This document shows, piece after piece, positions 12,365-24,689 of a stretch of DNA of 64,000 nt (position 1 is the first letter of the stretch; every line of letters begins with the position of its first letter). This stretch comes from Ectobius pallidus (taxonomy: Eukaryota; Arthropoda; Insecta; Blattodea; Ectobiidae): the NCBI GenBank assembly GCA_964059195.1, contig CAXKWD010000011.1:30177066-30241065 (forward strand), read 5' to 3'. The notes below the pieces were generated by a model, which was not told where the DNA came from, searched no databases, and saw only the letters and a program-made list of their open reading frames with translations. Made by a program: the position numbers and the translations under genes.

Positions 12365-12419
12365 AAAAAAGACAAGTAAATGAAGTTGAGTTAAAACAAA
12401 TATAATCACATACTATCAT

Positions 12420-14309
12420 ACAAGAACAATGTAAATAGTGATGCCATTAGCTTGGTTCTTGAAAAATAAAATAAAATAAAACCCTGAACATTCAAAACTA
12501 GAATGGAAGTTTACCGCTAAATGTTAAATATTAGACGAACCTGTTTTTTCAGTTATAAGTGTGCATGAATATCTTAATATGGAGTCATAAGAGGAGGGTA
12601 CAACCTGAATGCAGAAAAATTGAGATTTACTATTCAAAATGTAAAAATAAGAATATGCTACATCATTCACAATATACATATCAACTTTACTTTCGAGCCT
12701 TTAGGGGAATAAATATAAAAATCACAAAATCCTGTACACAAGAAGTGACATCAGGAGTGCAGTATTGGGGGTGGTGTATATGATTAGAAAGTCTGGCTAG
12801 AGTGTTCATAAATATATTAGGTTTTGGTTTTGAAACCTTCAAAATAATATGGAAAATAATGGAACAATAGCTCTATCTACAGAATTACATCCCAAAATTA
12901 CTACAACTTAAAAACATAAATAATTAGAAGGACCTGCTTCTCTTCTTTTTGTAGTAAAATATGACCAGTTCATTATGAAAATTCTGGAATGCAGGAAATA
13001 GAATTTAGATTCATTAATATTACAGAACATAAATAATGAGAATAACCTACTATTTCATCAGTAATATAAAGGATGATTCACAGGTTAAGTAAGTTCAGGA
13101 ATTATATATAGCTGACATAAATCCCATGAAACCATGTATCCCATTCGCTAAGACTAGAGAGCAATGTCTGTTTTCTTGTTTTTAAAGACATAATCCACTT
13201 TGTACCCATGTTGTCTTACCAGTCACTCTACTACAATATCAAGCAAAAAGTGTACCAACTTGGTTCTTCGCAGGCAATTTGCCATAATGAGGAACACTGT
13301 TAAAAAAAAACCACTAAACATACTAACTGAAATAATAAGAGAAATTTAATTGCATAAGATTCACTCACACTAAGATGAAATTGTCTCTAGACTTAAACAA
13401 ACTAACATATTTATGAAACAAAAGTTCTATAGCAACATTTAAAAGTGATTACAACTGATTTAAAATAGGACACACATTGTTACGAACTTTTTTCATTGGG
13501 ATCAAGTCAGCTATCATTCCCTGAAGCTATGTACAGAGTTCTTGAATTGATTTGTTATATTATCAGCTTTAGCTTTGAACCCTCAAACAAGAAAGGAAAA
13601 TAAAAATTTTACCCATTATACAGAAAATAAAAATGGAGGTTGATTGACGTTATAGAATGTAAACAATTATAATGATTCTTATGCTCAAGTATATGTTACA
13701 ACTACACTTCAAGTAAAACCATGAAGTGTTGGAAAGAAGTTAAAACGTAACCAGATCTCTCCATTTGCTCGTAAAATGTCCTGATAATGTAAGGAGCCTC
13801 AAAAGGACATTAAAACAATACAACTAAAAAATGTAAGTGAGAAGCGTCCTAGCAAAATACATTTTCATGGGCAAACTGCAAGTGCAGGAATCATCACTCT
13901 CCAAGCACATTCACAATTTTTAACATTTATGCTATTGTGAGAAAAACACAAAACCTTGAATAAAAATATCCATGACTTGAAAATGTTGAAACTATGCTAT
14001 AACCAACCAACATATACCAACAGTCAATCCAAGCAAAGACATTACAACATTCAAAGTGTCAAAGCCTTCACACCGTAATGAACTTTCAATTTTTTACAGA
14101 AACAATGTGCTAAAAGGCAATAAAATATCTGCTTGTTTCCACTGCGACTTCTTGAAATAGAGCAGTGGATTATACACAGAATTACAAGAACTTAATAACA
14201 TAGAAATGAACACAGTGTGCATTGTAAGTTCATGCAGAATGCCATGTGAGTGCTCGTCCTCCTATATCAAAACATTACATGATATCTCTTAAGCCGGTTG
14301 TCGACCAAG
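12420..14309. other. AT-rich intron-like sequence
   Basis: No supported gene or element. At about 13200-13310 the minus strand has an acceptor-like TTTTTTTTTAACAG and a short open stretch that ends in TGA just before a donor-like GTAAGA. This was not accepted as an exon. Confidence 0.45.
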
Positions 14310-14450
14310 AGCTAAGCTAAGTTAGCTTAGCTTAGATCACATACTGTGCAGGATTTCATATGTAGTTGTGTCGACACAACTGCATATGAAATCCGGCACA
14401 ACTACATATGAAATCCCCCACAGTATGTGAGCAAAGCTAAGCTAAGCTAA
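14310..14450. repeat. foldback with AGCTAAGCTAA termini
   Basis: The arms CACATACTGTG and CACAGTATGTG are enclosed by runs of TTAGCTTAGC/GCTAAGCTAA. The centre contains three copies, in alternating orientation, of a word built on ACAACTRCATATGAAATCC. This makes a nested palindrome of about 140 bp. Confidence 0.7.
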
Positions 14451-15987
14451 AAGGAGAAATTTTGGTATACCTGGAAGAAAGATTTATCTTCTAAATCTGG
14501 CTGCAATGGGTTGTCCAACTGATTAATCAGTATGGATATAAGCAGGAAGTGCAAAATTCATTAAAACCATTTTAATCTAGGCGTGTAATGTTTGAGGTTT
14601 GTTCACTGAAATGCTCCTTGTAATACGAAACCCAAATAAAATAGTTATTTATAATACAAGGGCTAAAAGAAGGATTTTATTTTGTTAGTAGGTATGTTTG
14701 CGGAAAGAGCCCCTATGAGCAAAATAAATTTATTTCACCATGTGTATCATACACAATTTTTTAGACAGGCATTGATACTTTTGAAATAATAATGGCTCCA
14801 GACATTTTGAGAGCTGTTCGTGAACTCTCCTGACACCTAGTATGCATCTGCGCAGACAGAGGTTATTGATTTCTTGTACATGGCTGCCAACATAACAGAT
14901 GGGATGGCCAATGCCTTTCAGCTAATAAGTATGACGTATTTGCAACCACAGTGAGAAATTTAGCGTTTAAAAAGGTATAATGAATTTTAAAATGTTCAAT
15001 TTATATCAGACTTAGTATATTTAATATTTAAATCCAATTATTCTTAATTAAAAGAGTATTTTCCAAGCGAAACAATCAAAGTTGTTCACTCTGAAGTGTC
15101 TTAGTTTTATAACACTCAATGGCATAATTTTCTCCTTTTAATTAATACCATCTATCGTTAAAAGTTCTTCTTTTACCTTTGATTGTTTAAAAAGTTATTT
15201 GATATTGTTTTGAACAAACTTCCCCTCAAAGAGGAGGGTATAAAATTCAGTGAAGTTTTCAGTACAAGTTCATCAAGAAAAGTATCTGAACTTCCACTAG
15301 GTCTCCAGTTACAGGAAGTGCATGGCAACATGCGGTTTAAGTGAAGGGAAGCATCAATTAAAATCAGACGTCAAAAATGCTTGTTTCAAGAACAAATGCA
15401 CGACCTACTAGACCAGGACGTAAATGAGAAAAATCATGTATTATCCCCCTCCTTACCAGTGTACCTCAATGGTTTATAGATGATGAGGAAGAGTATTGAT
15501 GCATTTCTGACCATTAACAGAATTTGTTTTCAGCAAAGAATCCAGAATCATAAAAAGAACCTACATTTTACTTAACGGTATATTGGAATTAAATACAATT
15601 GAATGCGTCAAAGAGGTTGTCTCTTTCATAGCCACACATTTTTACATCTCTGTATTAGACTATTAGAAAGGCCTACAAAATGTTAAGGGAAGCAAAACAT
15701 TATAAATTATTCAAACAACTAATAAACTTATTAAGTAGTGAATGGCTATCTAAAAAATTGTAAATAACACCCATGTTAAAAGTTATCTTTACGGAACTTG
15801 GCTATACCAGCCACAAACATATCCAGTCGTAAAATAAAATGTAACTTTTAAAACTTGTATAAAAACTAAATAATATATATTCTTGCAGATCACCAAATCA
15901 ATAAGTTTTGCCACACAAAACTTATTTATTAAGTCTGCCAAATAAGGCGATAAATATAGAACTCAATATCGTGTACTATTATGAATT
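14451..15987. other. AT-rich intron-like sequence
   Basis: Nothing supportable was seen on either strand. Confidence 0.45.
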
Positions 15988-16620
15988 ATGATGCAACAAC
16001 CTGTGACATCACATGGCTGTCCATACCAGCTAATATCTACTTTTGTAATTTTCCTACTATCTCTGTGTACAATTCAGGGCTCTATTTCAAGGCCTTGCCG
16101 TCATAATTTTTTCTATATGGCCTTCTGGTGGCACATTGGTTCTGTCATAGTAATTTTAATGTACATTTTGACATGAAGACTCTGATGCTTTCTGTGTTAG
16201 GAAGAAGTATGTTGGTCAGAATGCTTCGGCAGAGAGAAGTGCTGGCTCCCTCCCATTCCTCCTCTTCGTGGGAGATTCTCACACACGCATATGGATTAAC
16301 TAGTCAACTACTCAGTCTTTTCATGTCAATATGGCTGGAGAGCCTAGTCTAGGATGTTGCTGCGAATGTCTTCTCTCACTTTCACTGTCGGTAGTTTTGT
16401 GCCCCAAGCATTGCACTCCCTGGTGTCACGTAGTCTCCGATCATCAAACTGTTGTTCACCGGGTAGTGTGAAGTGTTCCCAAGAACCAACTGGTGGGTTT
16501 GCTGTAACAAATAATGCAAATACAATTCTTTCCTTCATTACTTGAACTGAATTTAATGGCATTTGGGTACCCATTTTATTTCAATAAATTGAATTTTTGT
16601 TCTTTATCTTAAAAAAAAAA
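15988..16620 (+). other. possible retroposed 3' end with poly(A)
   Basis: This stretch is richer in GC than its surroundings, with short open frames on both strands. It ends in AATAAA (16582-16587) followed about 20 bp later by an A11 run. That layout fits a processed transcript copy or a true 3' end on the plus strand. No protein family is recognisable and no target duplication was identified. Confidence 0.25.
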
Positions 16621-16999
16621 AGTACAAACTCTCAACTTTCAAAAATCACTTATCACTAGCAATACCTAGTTTTCATAAGAGACAGATTCACAAACTGTGG
16701 TTCACAAGTTTTGTGTTTTTGCAAAATTTTCATTTTTACAGCGATTTTTTTTTTTTTTTTCTGAACAAAATTTTATTTTTGAAGGGAAATCTCGAATTTT
16801 GGAAAGATTTTTCTTAATAAATGTACTTAGGAGGACCATACTAGTAATTCTGACCAGTAAGGATTCTTAGCGCTCATATAAATCAGGCAATTTTTATTCT
16901 TTTGCGCTGATATCCCATGACTTTTGACAAATCAGAATGAGTATTCTTACTTTAAAAATACATAATTTTGTCACAAACCTTAAGCAAATAGTAAACATT

Positions 17000-17440
17000 T
17001 ATTACCTTAAAAGAACAAGGTCATTTTGACTAGTACCATATATCGAGTGGTCTTTACCGTGCTTAACAACAATATTTCTTGAATGACTTGTGGCTATCAG
17101 TTCATTGCTGGAGTAACAATTCCCGCTGACGTGCCAAATCAGAGGATGTAAGGGCTCCAACAAAACAAAGAATATTATAATATATGATAAAGTATGTGGT
17201 TTGGAGGGAAGGCAGAACCAGATTGAAAAATTCAATGCCACAGCCGGGATTTGAACCAGGATCTTCGGCTCCCCATGCCGCGGCTTTACCACTGAACTAT
17301 CATGGCAACATGCTGGGACAACATTAAATTCTCCAACTGACTCACATGTCCTGGTATACCACCAGGCGTTCTCAATATGAGATGCCAACCCACCTTAATT
17401 TACATATGGCCAGTGTGAAAGAATTATCATTCTTTTGTGG
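17000..17440 (-). mobile_element. tRNA-headed SINE (family E)
   Basis: A tRNA-like unit on the minus strand at 17237-17306 has the B box GGTTCAAATCCC and a CGGC/GCCG anticodon stem with GGG in the loop. It is continued by CATTGAATTTTTCAAT. The opposite end carries GGCCAGTGTGAAAGAATTA, also found at 31193-31365, showing that both loci are the same family. Confidence 0.6.
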
Positions 17441-17794
17441 TTTGGAATTTATCCAAAATTCACCCCTATAAACGGAGCCATAGAGTTGACCTCTGAATCA
17501 CTGAAAGTAAATGACTTTCCAAACTGATAATAATAGTGCGAACCTTTAACGCTCTTATAAAAACCTGCTGATGTAATCACAATCACATTGAAATGCTGAC
17601 ATTAAATTAGTTACATAACAATAAGAAAATGTTAGGCATAATGGTAAAAAATATTGTTAGGTGAACTTCACTGAAACTTGTACCATTGAGTAAGAACAAT
17701 ATTGCATCGATTAATATTTTCGTAAAATAAAAATGAATAAATGTCATTTTAACATAATTTTTTTCCACAATATCTAAACATACTGTACAGCAAA

Positions 17795-19075
17795 ACATGA
17801 AAATGAGATGAGAAAAGCAGTCAGTCAAAACGACAGTAACGGATCAGCCATTCAAGCAGTAGCATCCAACACTGCCACTGATGATTCAGTCATACGTGAT
17901 AGTCGTAGACTTCTAAAATCTCTACAGAATATTAATAAAACAATAAATTTCCAATGGGGATCCTCACACATAGATATAAATGGTAACAAAATAGCAGATC
18001 AACTAGCTAAAAAAGGAACTAGGAATCCAAATGAAATAAACAACAACACAACCACCAGAAGGAAGACCCAAGAAATAAAAACAATCATCAATACAAAACA
18101 AACACTGGAAGACAAGAATGTTGCACAAGAAAAGAAATGGGGAAACTATTTCAGCATTACAGTAAAACCCCCTTTTTACACTTTTCAAGGGACTGATTAA
18201 AAAAAGTGTAAATGGCAGGAAAGTGTAAATTGCAGGAAGTGTAATAGCTGTAATGTTAAATATTGCAAAATTTAATACTTGAAAATAAATATAGATACCT
18301 ATGTACACTTACATTATCTATACAAAATATGTTGCACATTGCAAAGAAATGCATTTTCTATTGTTTTATTTCAACTTCATAACACCACCAAAAATCATGC
18401 AAAACAAAAACACTGGCAATGATTCAAATTAGGATGAATTATGCTATTTGAATAACTACAATACATTAAAAAGCAGTAAATTGCACCCGCACAGAAGAAA
18501 ACCAACTTCACCTGGACTAACACAAATAAAAACTGACACTGCGTCTAAGAGAGTTGGCAACATAGCACAAAATTTTGCTAAGGGAAAGCAGTTCTTCGTC
18601 AAAAACCAATGTTGCCAATGAAGAAAATGTGTAAATGGCAGGAAATGCAACTGTTTGAAAGTTGTTAATGACAGGAACACTATGTATTATCGGAATAGGA
18701 TAAAAGATGGGTCCAGCAGAAAATGATGTAAAAGGCAGGAAAATGTAAATGACAGGAATGTAAAAAGGGGGTTTTACTGTATATGATACAACAAGGAAAG
18801 CAGACCGGCTAGAAGCTGTTGGACTATTCCGCCTAATGACTGGACATAACTGTCTGGGCCAACACCTTTACAGAATCAACATCTTTCCTTCCCCTGCTTG
18901 CATCCTAAGTAACCAGTCTGACAGCATCATGAACGAAGATCATCTGCTGAACTAACTTAATCAAACCAAACAACAAAATAAAGATTTAGTGTATCTATAT
19001 TGGGAAGCTAGAAGGAAAATGACATTAATGTCAAATCCTGCCATTGGATAAATAAATAAATGACAGTAATGGTCC
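17795..19075 (+). mobile_element. 5'-truncated LINE (RNase H end), split by a MITE
   Basis: At 17808-18158 the frame reads an RNase H-like domain (DSNGSAIQAVASNT, then NKTINFQW, then HIDINGNKIADQLAKKGT), as in I/R1/LOA-type LINEs whose ORF2 ends with RNase H. After an inserted 620 bp element the same protein resumes at about 18785 with RKADRLEAVGLFRLMTGHNC and ends YWEARRKMTLMSNPAIG. The 3' tail is an ATAAATAAATGA repeat near 19046-19066. The copy lacks the endonuclease and reverse transcriptase and has stops, so it is dead. Confidence 0.75.
18160..18779. mobile_element. Tigger/pogo-type MITE inserted in the LINE
   Basis: The ends CAGTAAAACCCCCTTTTTAC and GTAAAAAGGGGGTTTTACTG are perfect inverted copies, flanked by TA on both sides. 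The interior repeats words such as GTAAATGGCAGGAAA in both orientations. There is no transposase. The perfect termini suggest a fairly recent insertion. Confidence 0.85.
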
Positions 19076-19166
19076 TACTAGGTAGCAAGAAAATGCCGGT
19101 TCTCAGTGTTAAGAAAAGCTACTGTTAAATAAACGGTCCGTTTAAAACAGGTTTCACTGTACTTAC

Positions 19167-19300
19167 AGGTGAGGTAAAGAGGGTGGGAGAGATGCCTCCT
19201 CCAATGAGTTGAGCTGCCTGTGTGGATGTAGCTGTTCCAGGACCCACTCTCTGCCGTCCTGTGCTTGAGATGGAGCCGGGATGGATGTTGGGCTGGTTCC
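19167..19300 (-). CDS. internal coding exon, unidentified protein
   Basis: Acceptor GTTGTGATGCAG is followed by 134 coding bases and donor GTAAGT, both strong. The exon is entered with two bases completing a codon and exits between codons. The peptide starts NQPNIHPGSISSTGRQRVGP and ends GGGISPTLFTSP, a low-complexity Ser/Thr/Gly/Gln stretch typical of disordered regions. The G left by the 34429-34518 exon joins its GG to give glycine, so the reading frame is continuous between the two. GC content is well above the flanks. No next exon with matching phase was found in the remaining 19 kb. Confidence 0.65.
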
Positions 19301-19934
19301 CTGCATCACAACAACCCACTAGTGATGAAACATCCAATTTTTTCATAGCTAGTTATAGGTAGTTATTTGGTACACATATCAACTTCTCACCTACCACCGA
19401 AGTCAATAGCTTCTTCAATCATAAATTAAACTGAAAATACTCAAATTTATCGGACACAAAGGACAATTTCAATTATTCCTTAGAGCTGTAGGTTTTAACT
19501 CATCAATCTAAATGTTTATTTGATAAAAATTAACTATATAATCAAAATTATTAAAATTATGCACCGTGGCTGGCTTCTGCAGATAATATCTGAGTTTGAG
19601 TGGGATCAATGTGCTTAAGGAGACAGAAAGGATTAGTAATTTGCAATTATGAAGGGAACTTGAAAGATTAAACCTTGATAAATTGAACTTAAAGGGACCG
19701 AAGAAATATTTTAAATATCTGCAAATTTTAAACACAGTAAACCTCACTATTTCAGACTAACAACTGTAAGACCTGGTTCAAATTACTAAAAGTCCGAGTC
19801 ATAGAACGTTTTTAAAAATAGTTATCTGAACCATATTATGGGACACAATATTAAGTACCCAGTAAGCTGTCATGTTCAAATGAATACTACACCTTTTCAA
19901 CCTCAATTTCGGAAAAAGTAATTTCAATTTGGGA

Positions 19935-20660
19935 AAATACACTAGATTTACAATTTGCCCTCTACCAGAAAAATGCAAAATCTTATTGCCACTTAATTGA
20001 CGATACCTTTCACGTCACTATTTAGCTGAGGATAGTTGTGTTAGATCAACTGTAGCATCAACAGATCATGAGTTACATCACATTTTTCTTGGAACTGCAG
20101 CAACGGTGTATTGTGTACGTGCATCCGGTACGTATTATTTCAATTGTCAACTTATTTTTTTCTTACTTGTACAAAGCAGCATAGTACAAAAAAATCGTTA
20201 TTTAGCTTCAGTTTGGTTGTGTTAGAGTGATTGTTAACATGAACAGTTACAATATGTTTTTCTTGGAACTGCAACAGTACACACGGCCATGTAAGTATTC
20301 TGGTAAAGACAAACAAACAGAATAGAGTAAAACTGCATAAAAATATCTTGTGAATTATCAAGATTTTTGTTTGCAAAAATCACTTTCCAGTAGCAGTCTT
20401 TTGAGAGAAATGCAGCATGCGTTCACATGAGGTAGAAATGGACTAATTTGAAATTTTTAACCAGTTAGCATTTATAAGTCATTTATGAAACAATCATTAA
20501 GCTTTGGCTTAGATGTTACTTGTAATCTATGAATAGCGTAATGTAGGATAGTGTAATAAACGGTAAAGGAATAGCAACAAATTGCCATTTATATGCACAA
20601 TGTACAGAATACACTGCGACTGCTCCCATAACATTACAGCGTGCCAGCTTTAGGGTTTAG
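19935..20660 (+). repeat. ~700 bp interspersed repeat, copy 1
   Basis: Blocks such as CACTGCGACTGCTCCCATAA, GCTTTGGCTTAGATGTTACT and TTTAGCTTCAGTTTGGTTGT recur in the same order at 55385-56370. Both copies contain an internal ~170 bp tandem duplication around TGTGTTAGA. There is no open frame. Confidence 0.75.
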
Positions 20661-20754
20661 GCTTCAGAAGCGAATGTTAAACAATATGCATTTGCTTTGA
20701 TGCAAACACAAAATAATACAAACACAATATTGTAAAATTAAGTCCAATACAACA

Positions 20755-21456
20755 CAGTAGAACTCAAATTATCCAGATTAAATGGGACTGGACCCTATCC
20801 GGATAGTTGGATAAATCATGGAACAAGGCCCCTATTTTATGGAACCCGGAGATTAATTGCCTCGCTTACATGAGCTTGCCAATCAACCCTATTTTGTGCC
20901 AACTTCACCCAATCATCCCTTGCATATCCTACTTCCCTTAAATCTAGTCTAATATTGTCCTCTCATCTACGTGTAGGTCATCCACTTGGTCTTTTCCCTT
21001 TGGAACTCCCAGTTAATATTTCTGAGTTGTCTTTTCTCCCCCATGTGCTCGACATGTCCAGCCCATTTCATCCTCCTTACTATATCCGGTGAGGAGTACA
21101 TGTTATAAGGTTCGTCTTTATGCAGTTTTCTCCAGTCCTTGTTCATCTCTCTTGGGTTCAGATATTTTCCTAAGCACCCTGTTTTCAAACACTCTCAGGA
21201 AAAAAATGAATTTCTTAAAAAAAAAAAAAAAAAAGAACCTACAACTGTACTTACATAAAGTGCCAGGTTTTGAATATATTGATGAGTCAGTTCTTTTGTT
21301 GACAAACTGTCGATTCTGTTGGCTAAAAATTTTACCTTTTTGCAAATAATGAACCCCGAAAGAGGGTTCCCAATGCTCACTGCTGCAAAAACCTCGAGTA
21401 TAGCCTCACAAGTGAGCCAGATAGTTGGAGTTCAGATAATCATCAGAGTTCCACTG
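20755..21456. mobile_element. Tigger/pogo-type element
   Basis: It starts CAGTAGAACTCAAATTATC and ends GATAATCATCAGAGTTCCACTG, followed by TA. The ends are inverted copies, with internal echoes GATAGTTGGA near both ends. A LINE 3' fragment (20860-21190) and an A18 run lie within it. Confidence 0.6.
20860..21190 (-). mobile_element. LINE 3'-end fragment
   Basis: The minus strand reads DIVRRMKWAGHVEHMGEKR, then, with frame breaks, remnants of a block resembling RRW-DNI, LDLREVGY and WQAHV. This is the C-terminal signature shared by many RTE/CR1-like LINE ORFs in arthropods. It is heavily mutated. Confidence 0.6.
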
Positions 21457-21537
21457 TATTTTACTATGAATTGAAAAGCAGTCAGACTTTTTGCAAATCC
21501 TAAATTGGTGAAGAATGAAATAGTGAGGGTTTACAGT

Positions 21538-22599
21538 AATTACTAACAAGAGTGAACTCTCAGCAAGTTTTGAGGTTATGTTTCATTAAACAACAACAGT
21601 ACCACTTTTCATTGCATTAAACAATTAGATAATAAAACAGTGCACATAATAGGCCCTACTTCTAATCCAGATGGGACAGTAACAAATTTATTGTACAGTA
21701 CCTTACAATTTATCATAAGAAACATGTAACTTGAATCTTCTATGATTTGACACTTTAAGCATAAACTCTTCCAGGTTAGGCAGTGACAGAGATAATGATA
21801 CTTCGTAGTTTTCTTGGATAATCTCCTAAGCTACCTAAGGTGAAAGAAGGCCTCTGCTGATGTTGGATGCAGCTTATTGTAGTCCGTTTGAATGAGATGG
21901 TGCATTGAGGCTTTTTTTTCTCACAACACTACCCAAGATGTTGTAATTATGCTTATCACATCCCAAAATACTTGTTGGAAAGACGAGACTTAAATATGCA
22001 AATTACCTTTGAGTTAAACAAAATGAAGTTATATAAAACACGATATATTTTATATACTGTTTACATGGGGAATTCAAAGGGACAAAGGAAATATTGAAAA
22101 TAAAAATAAGGATGCTTGAATTAGGCAAGTTTCACTGTATAGTATTATAACTACAATTTCCAATCTACAGATTATTTTTTCTTTCTTTATCCATGCATAT
22201 GGTCAAGAGTTTCCAGGTGTAAAAGGTGAAAAGGGCACGTGTTCATCATACTAATGACACCCACGACTATTACTAGTTGTCTTTATCACTAGAACCACTA
22301 TTTCTTTATAAGTAGCTCCTTTGTTGTCCTCATAAGGCTCAGTGCACCTCTTTCCAGACCTCCCTGACTCATTAAATAAATTGAGATAAGTCTGTGGAAC
22401 TATGGTTTACAATGTTAACCACCAGACCATGCAGGCAGTCATGATGAGCAATACTTTATCATGAGAAAAAAATTACTGTACTTTATGAATAAAAACATGT
22501 TCACCTTTCTCCAACTAAGAAGAGAAAAATCATGCTTCATTTCATTGTTGTGCATCTGTCAGCTATACAGTGCTTTCTAATCTTGTATGGTACTAGAAA
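21538..22599. other. intron-like sequence
   Basis: No gene seen. A lone pogo-type right end (CAAGTTTCACTG then TA, near 22130) is present without a clear partner. Confidence 0.4.
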
Positions 22600-23130
22600 T
22601 CAGAAAACCAGTTGGTTGAGCCACTGCACTACAAACTGGGAGGTTGCAGGTTCGTTCGCCATTGCAGTTGTTAGGATTTTTCAATTCTGGTGGCCTAATT
22701 CATCTGGTGGCACTATGGCCCTGGGGTAGTTGGTTGGTATATGGTTATTTAACAACGGGGATGTACTGCAACTTAGGCCTGTAACCATCGCCGGTGTGCC
22801 AGAATTTTGTTCCACAGGAGTTCTTTTACATGCCAGTAAATCTACTGACATGGGCCTGTCACATTTATGCACATACAAATCCCATCAACCTGGGCCGGGA
22901 TCGAACCTGCAACCTTGGGCACAGAAAGCCAGTGCGACACTAACTGCGCCACCCAGGCCAACCCCTGTGGTCGATTCAGTCTCTAAGAGAAATGAATACC
23001 AGGAGCAGTTCTGGGGGTAAAGGTTTCCAGCGTATAAGGGTGACAAGCTTAACACCTTCATGTGCCGACTGTCTAAAATTCTGGGAGCCTCAACCTCCTG
23101 GAACCCTAAGGGCATCCATGGCCCATATAC
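22600..23130 (+). mobile_element. tRNA-headed SINE (family A) split by another SINE
   Basis: The head has a B box (GCAGGTTCGTTCGCC) and continues TCTGGTGGCACTATGGCCCT. It then breaks at about 22735 and resumes at about 22963 with ATTCAGTCTCTAAGAGAAATGAAT and GGGAGCCTCAACCTC. The intact layout is seen at 36205-36465, which confirms that the middle is an insertion. Confidence 0.65.
22736..22962 (-). mobile_element. tRNA-headed SINE (family B) nested in SINE-A
   Basis: The minus strand begins with a tRNA-like unit (GGCCTGGGTGGCGCAGTTAG, then GGTTCGATCCC) with A and B boxes. The body ends near AACCATATACC. Fragments of the same body occur at 25845-25990 and 45785-45850. Confidence 0.65.
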
Positions 23131-24350
23131 AATTTACATTTACATTTAACAGAGGACATAAAGCTTTTAGTAATCAAAAACTAGTAAAGAAAGCACATTT
23201 CTTTGTTCTTAAGCCTCTTTATAACTCATGTCAGATAAACTGCCATAATTGCCTACTTGCGTATCTTTAGGCACCTTTCAGACAACTCCAAGCTCTTCTG
23301 GGGGGTCATAATTGTCATTCTTTAAATAACTCCCTTCTGTACCTCATACCTGTAGAGAAAAATGTAATATTACACTGAATTAACTCTAGGACTTCGAAGG
23401 GAGGGGGTGCTCTTCAAACCCACTAGATGATATGACTTCCAGTGAGGGAAGTGAACATTTTATTATTTTCCTATTCATTTTAAACTTATTTTGTGACCTC
23501 TGGAACAATTTGCTCAAATTATTATACTTTTCCTTTTTTGGCTTTGCTTCTCTCATTTTGGTTCAGTTGAACCCATACTATTATTTTTATTTAACACAGT
23601 CAAATAAATCAGAGCCTCTAGACAAAATTTTCGGCTCTTTCACGTCCAAGTAATACCTCAGTTTCCTGGGAGGGGTTGTGAGGTGATGGGCATACCACCT
23701 GTCCCACTGTACTCTCATGGAAAAAATAAGCATAACGAAATTAGTCTAGGGCACTGAAACCTCCAATTGGAGGCCATTTGCCCCACTGTAAGGGTTACAA
23801 GAAAATCAGAAATCAGATCAGATCAGACTGACAAATAATGTTAAAAACAAAATTATGACACTGTTATTTTATAAAGTACTGAAAAGACAATAATTCAAAA
23901 GAAGATGATTATGCAAAAATAATTTGAAACAAACAGGAGTAAAATAAAAATTTGTGGGTTCATCAAACTCTCCCCTCTTTCGGAGTCCTTGGGTTAAATC
24001 TAATCTTATCAATGAAAATAATTTAATATTATACTTTTAAGAAAATTGATAGATATTATGCCGAATAAAGCAATCACTGGAATTATTAAAAATGTAGCAA
24101 ACATGGAAAAGCACTGAACAAACACTGCAGAGTAAATCCATCATGTTAGAAATTTTAATGGTTGTTCCACAATGATAAAACATTTATATGCTCTTTTCAT
24201 ATCAATTATCTCTTATGACATCCACAATCAAGTTCATCCAACCCAACATGCATTCATGCCACATATCTCCCTGTTGTACCTCACCCAGTACAGGCAACTG
24301 TTGAGAAGAGGAAAGCACAACTTACAGATACCTCAGTCTTCTTAAAAAGT
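23131..24350. other. intron-like sequence
   Basis: No supported gene. Pyrimidine-rich and AT-rich stretches only. Confidence 0.4.
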
Positions 24351-24476
24351 ACAGTCAAACTTTGATAACTTTTACCATGATCCCTATACACAGGAATAAA
24401 CTCTTCTAATTTCAAATTGGGATTAATTCGGTTTTTTTGCTCGTCCTTTCAGCTTCGTATTATCCAAGTTCGCTAT
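24351..24476. mobile_element. short pogo-type MITE
   Basis: ACAGTCAAACTTTGATAAC at the left and GTATTATCCAAGTTCGCTATA at the right are degenerate inverted ends of pogo type. The copy is 126 bp long with no coding capacity. Confidence 0.4.
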
Positions 24477-24689
24477 ATAACTATGTAAAATTTCCCACAA
24501 AATATTGTAATTGTTGACTCTAAGCAGAGTAATAAGAATAGAAAATAAATGCATAAATTCGGTTGCTTCAAGTGGCAATATTTCTAGCTGCTCAAAGACT
24601 GTTCTAGAAAATGGTCAAATTTTGTACTAAGGAATGCATGTTTCTTAACTTATAATATAAAAAAATATATATAACAAAATATTTTACAT

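Larger units (their letters stand above)
11997..12419. mobile_element. foldback element with ~160 bp arms
   Basis: The sequence from ATGATAGTAT (11997) inward is repeated inverted up to ATACTATCAT (12419), at roughly 80-85% identity by eye. Each arm carries a hammerhead-like motif, annotated separately. The small open frames on both strands are products of the palindrome. It may be an inverted pair of Penelope-like element ends (inference). Confidence 0.75.
19735..21537. mobile_element. Tigger-type element with nested insertions
   Basis: AGTAAACCTCACTATTTCA near 19736 is answered by TGAAATAGTGAGGGTTTAC near 21515-21533. These are imperfect inverted ends, and only the right side keeps a TA. 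Inside lie a ~700 bp repeat (19935-20660) and a second Tigger-type element (20755-21456). The outer boundary assignment is moderate because the ends differ. Confidence 0.4.

Noticed and set aside
13200..13310. Minus-strand exon-like segment with a strong acceptor
   Set aside because: All three frames hit a stop before or at the donor, so it cannot be an internal coding exon. It may be repeat-derived.
16344..16574. Overlapping 63- and 76-codon frames on opposite strands
   Set aside because: No family match. They more likely belong to an untranslated retroposed 3' end with AATAAA and an A tract.
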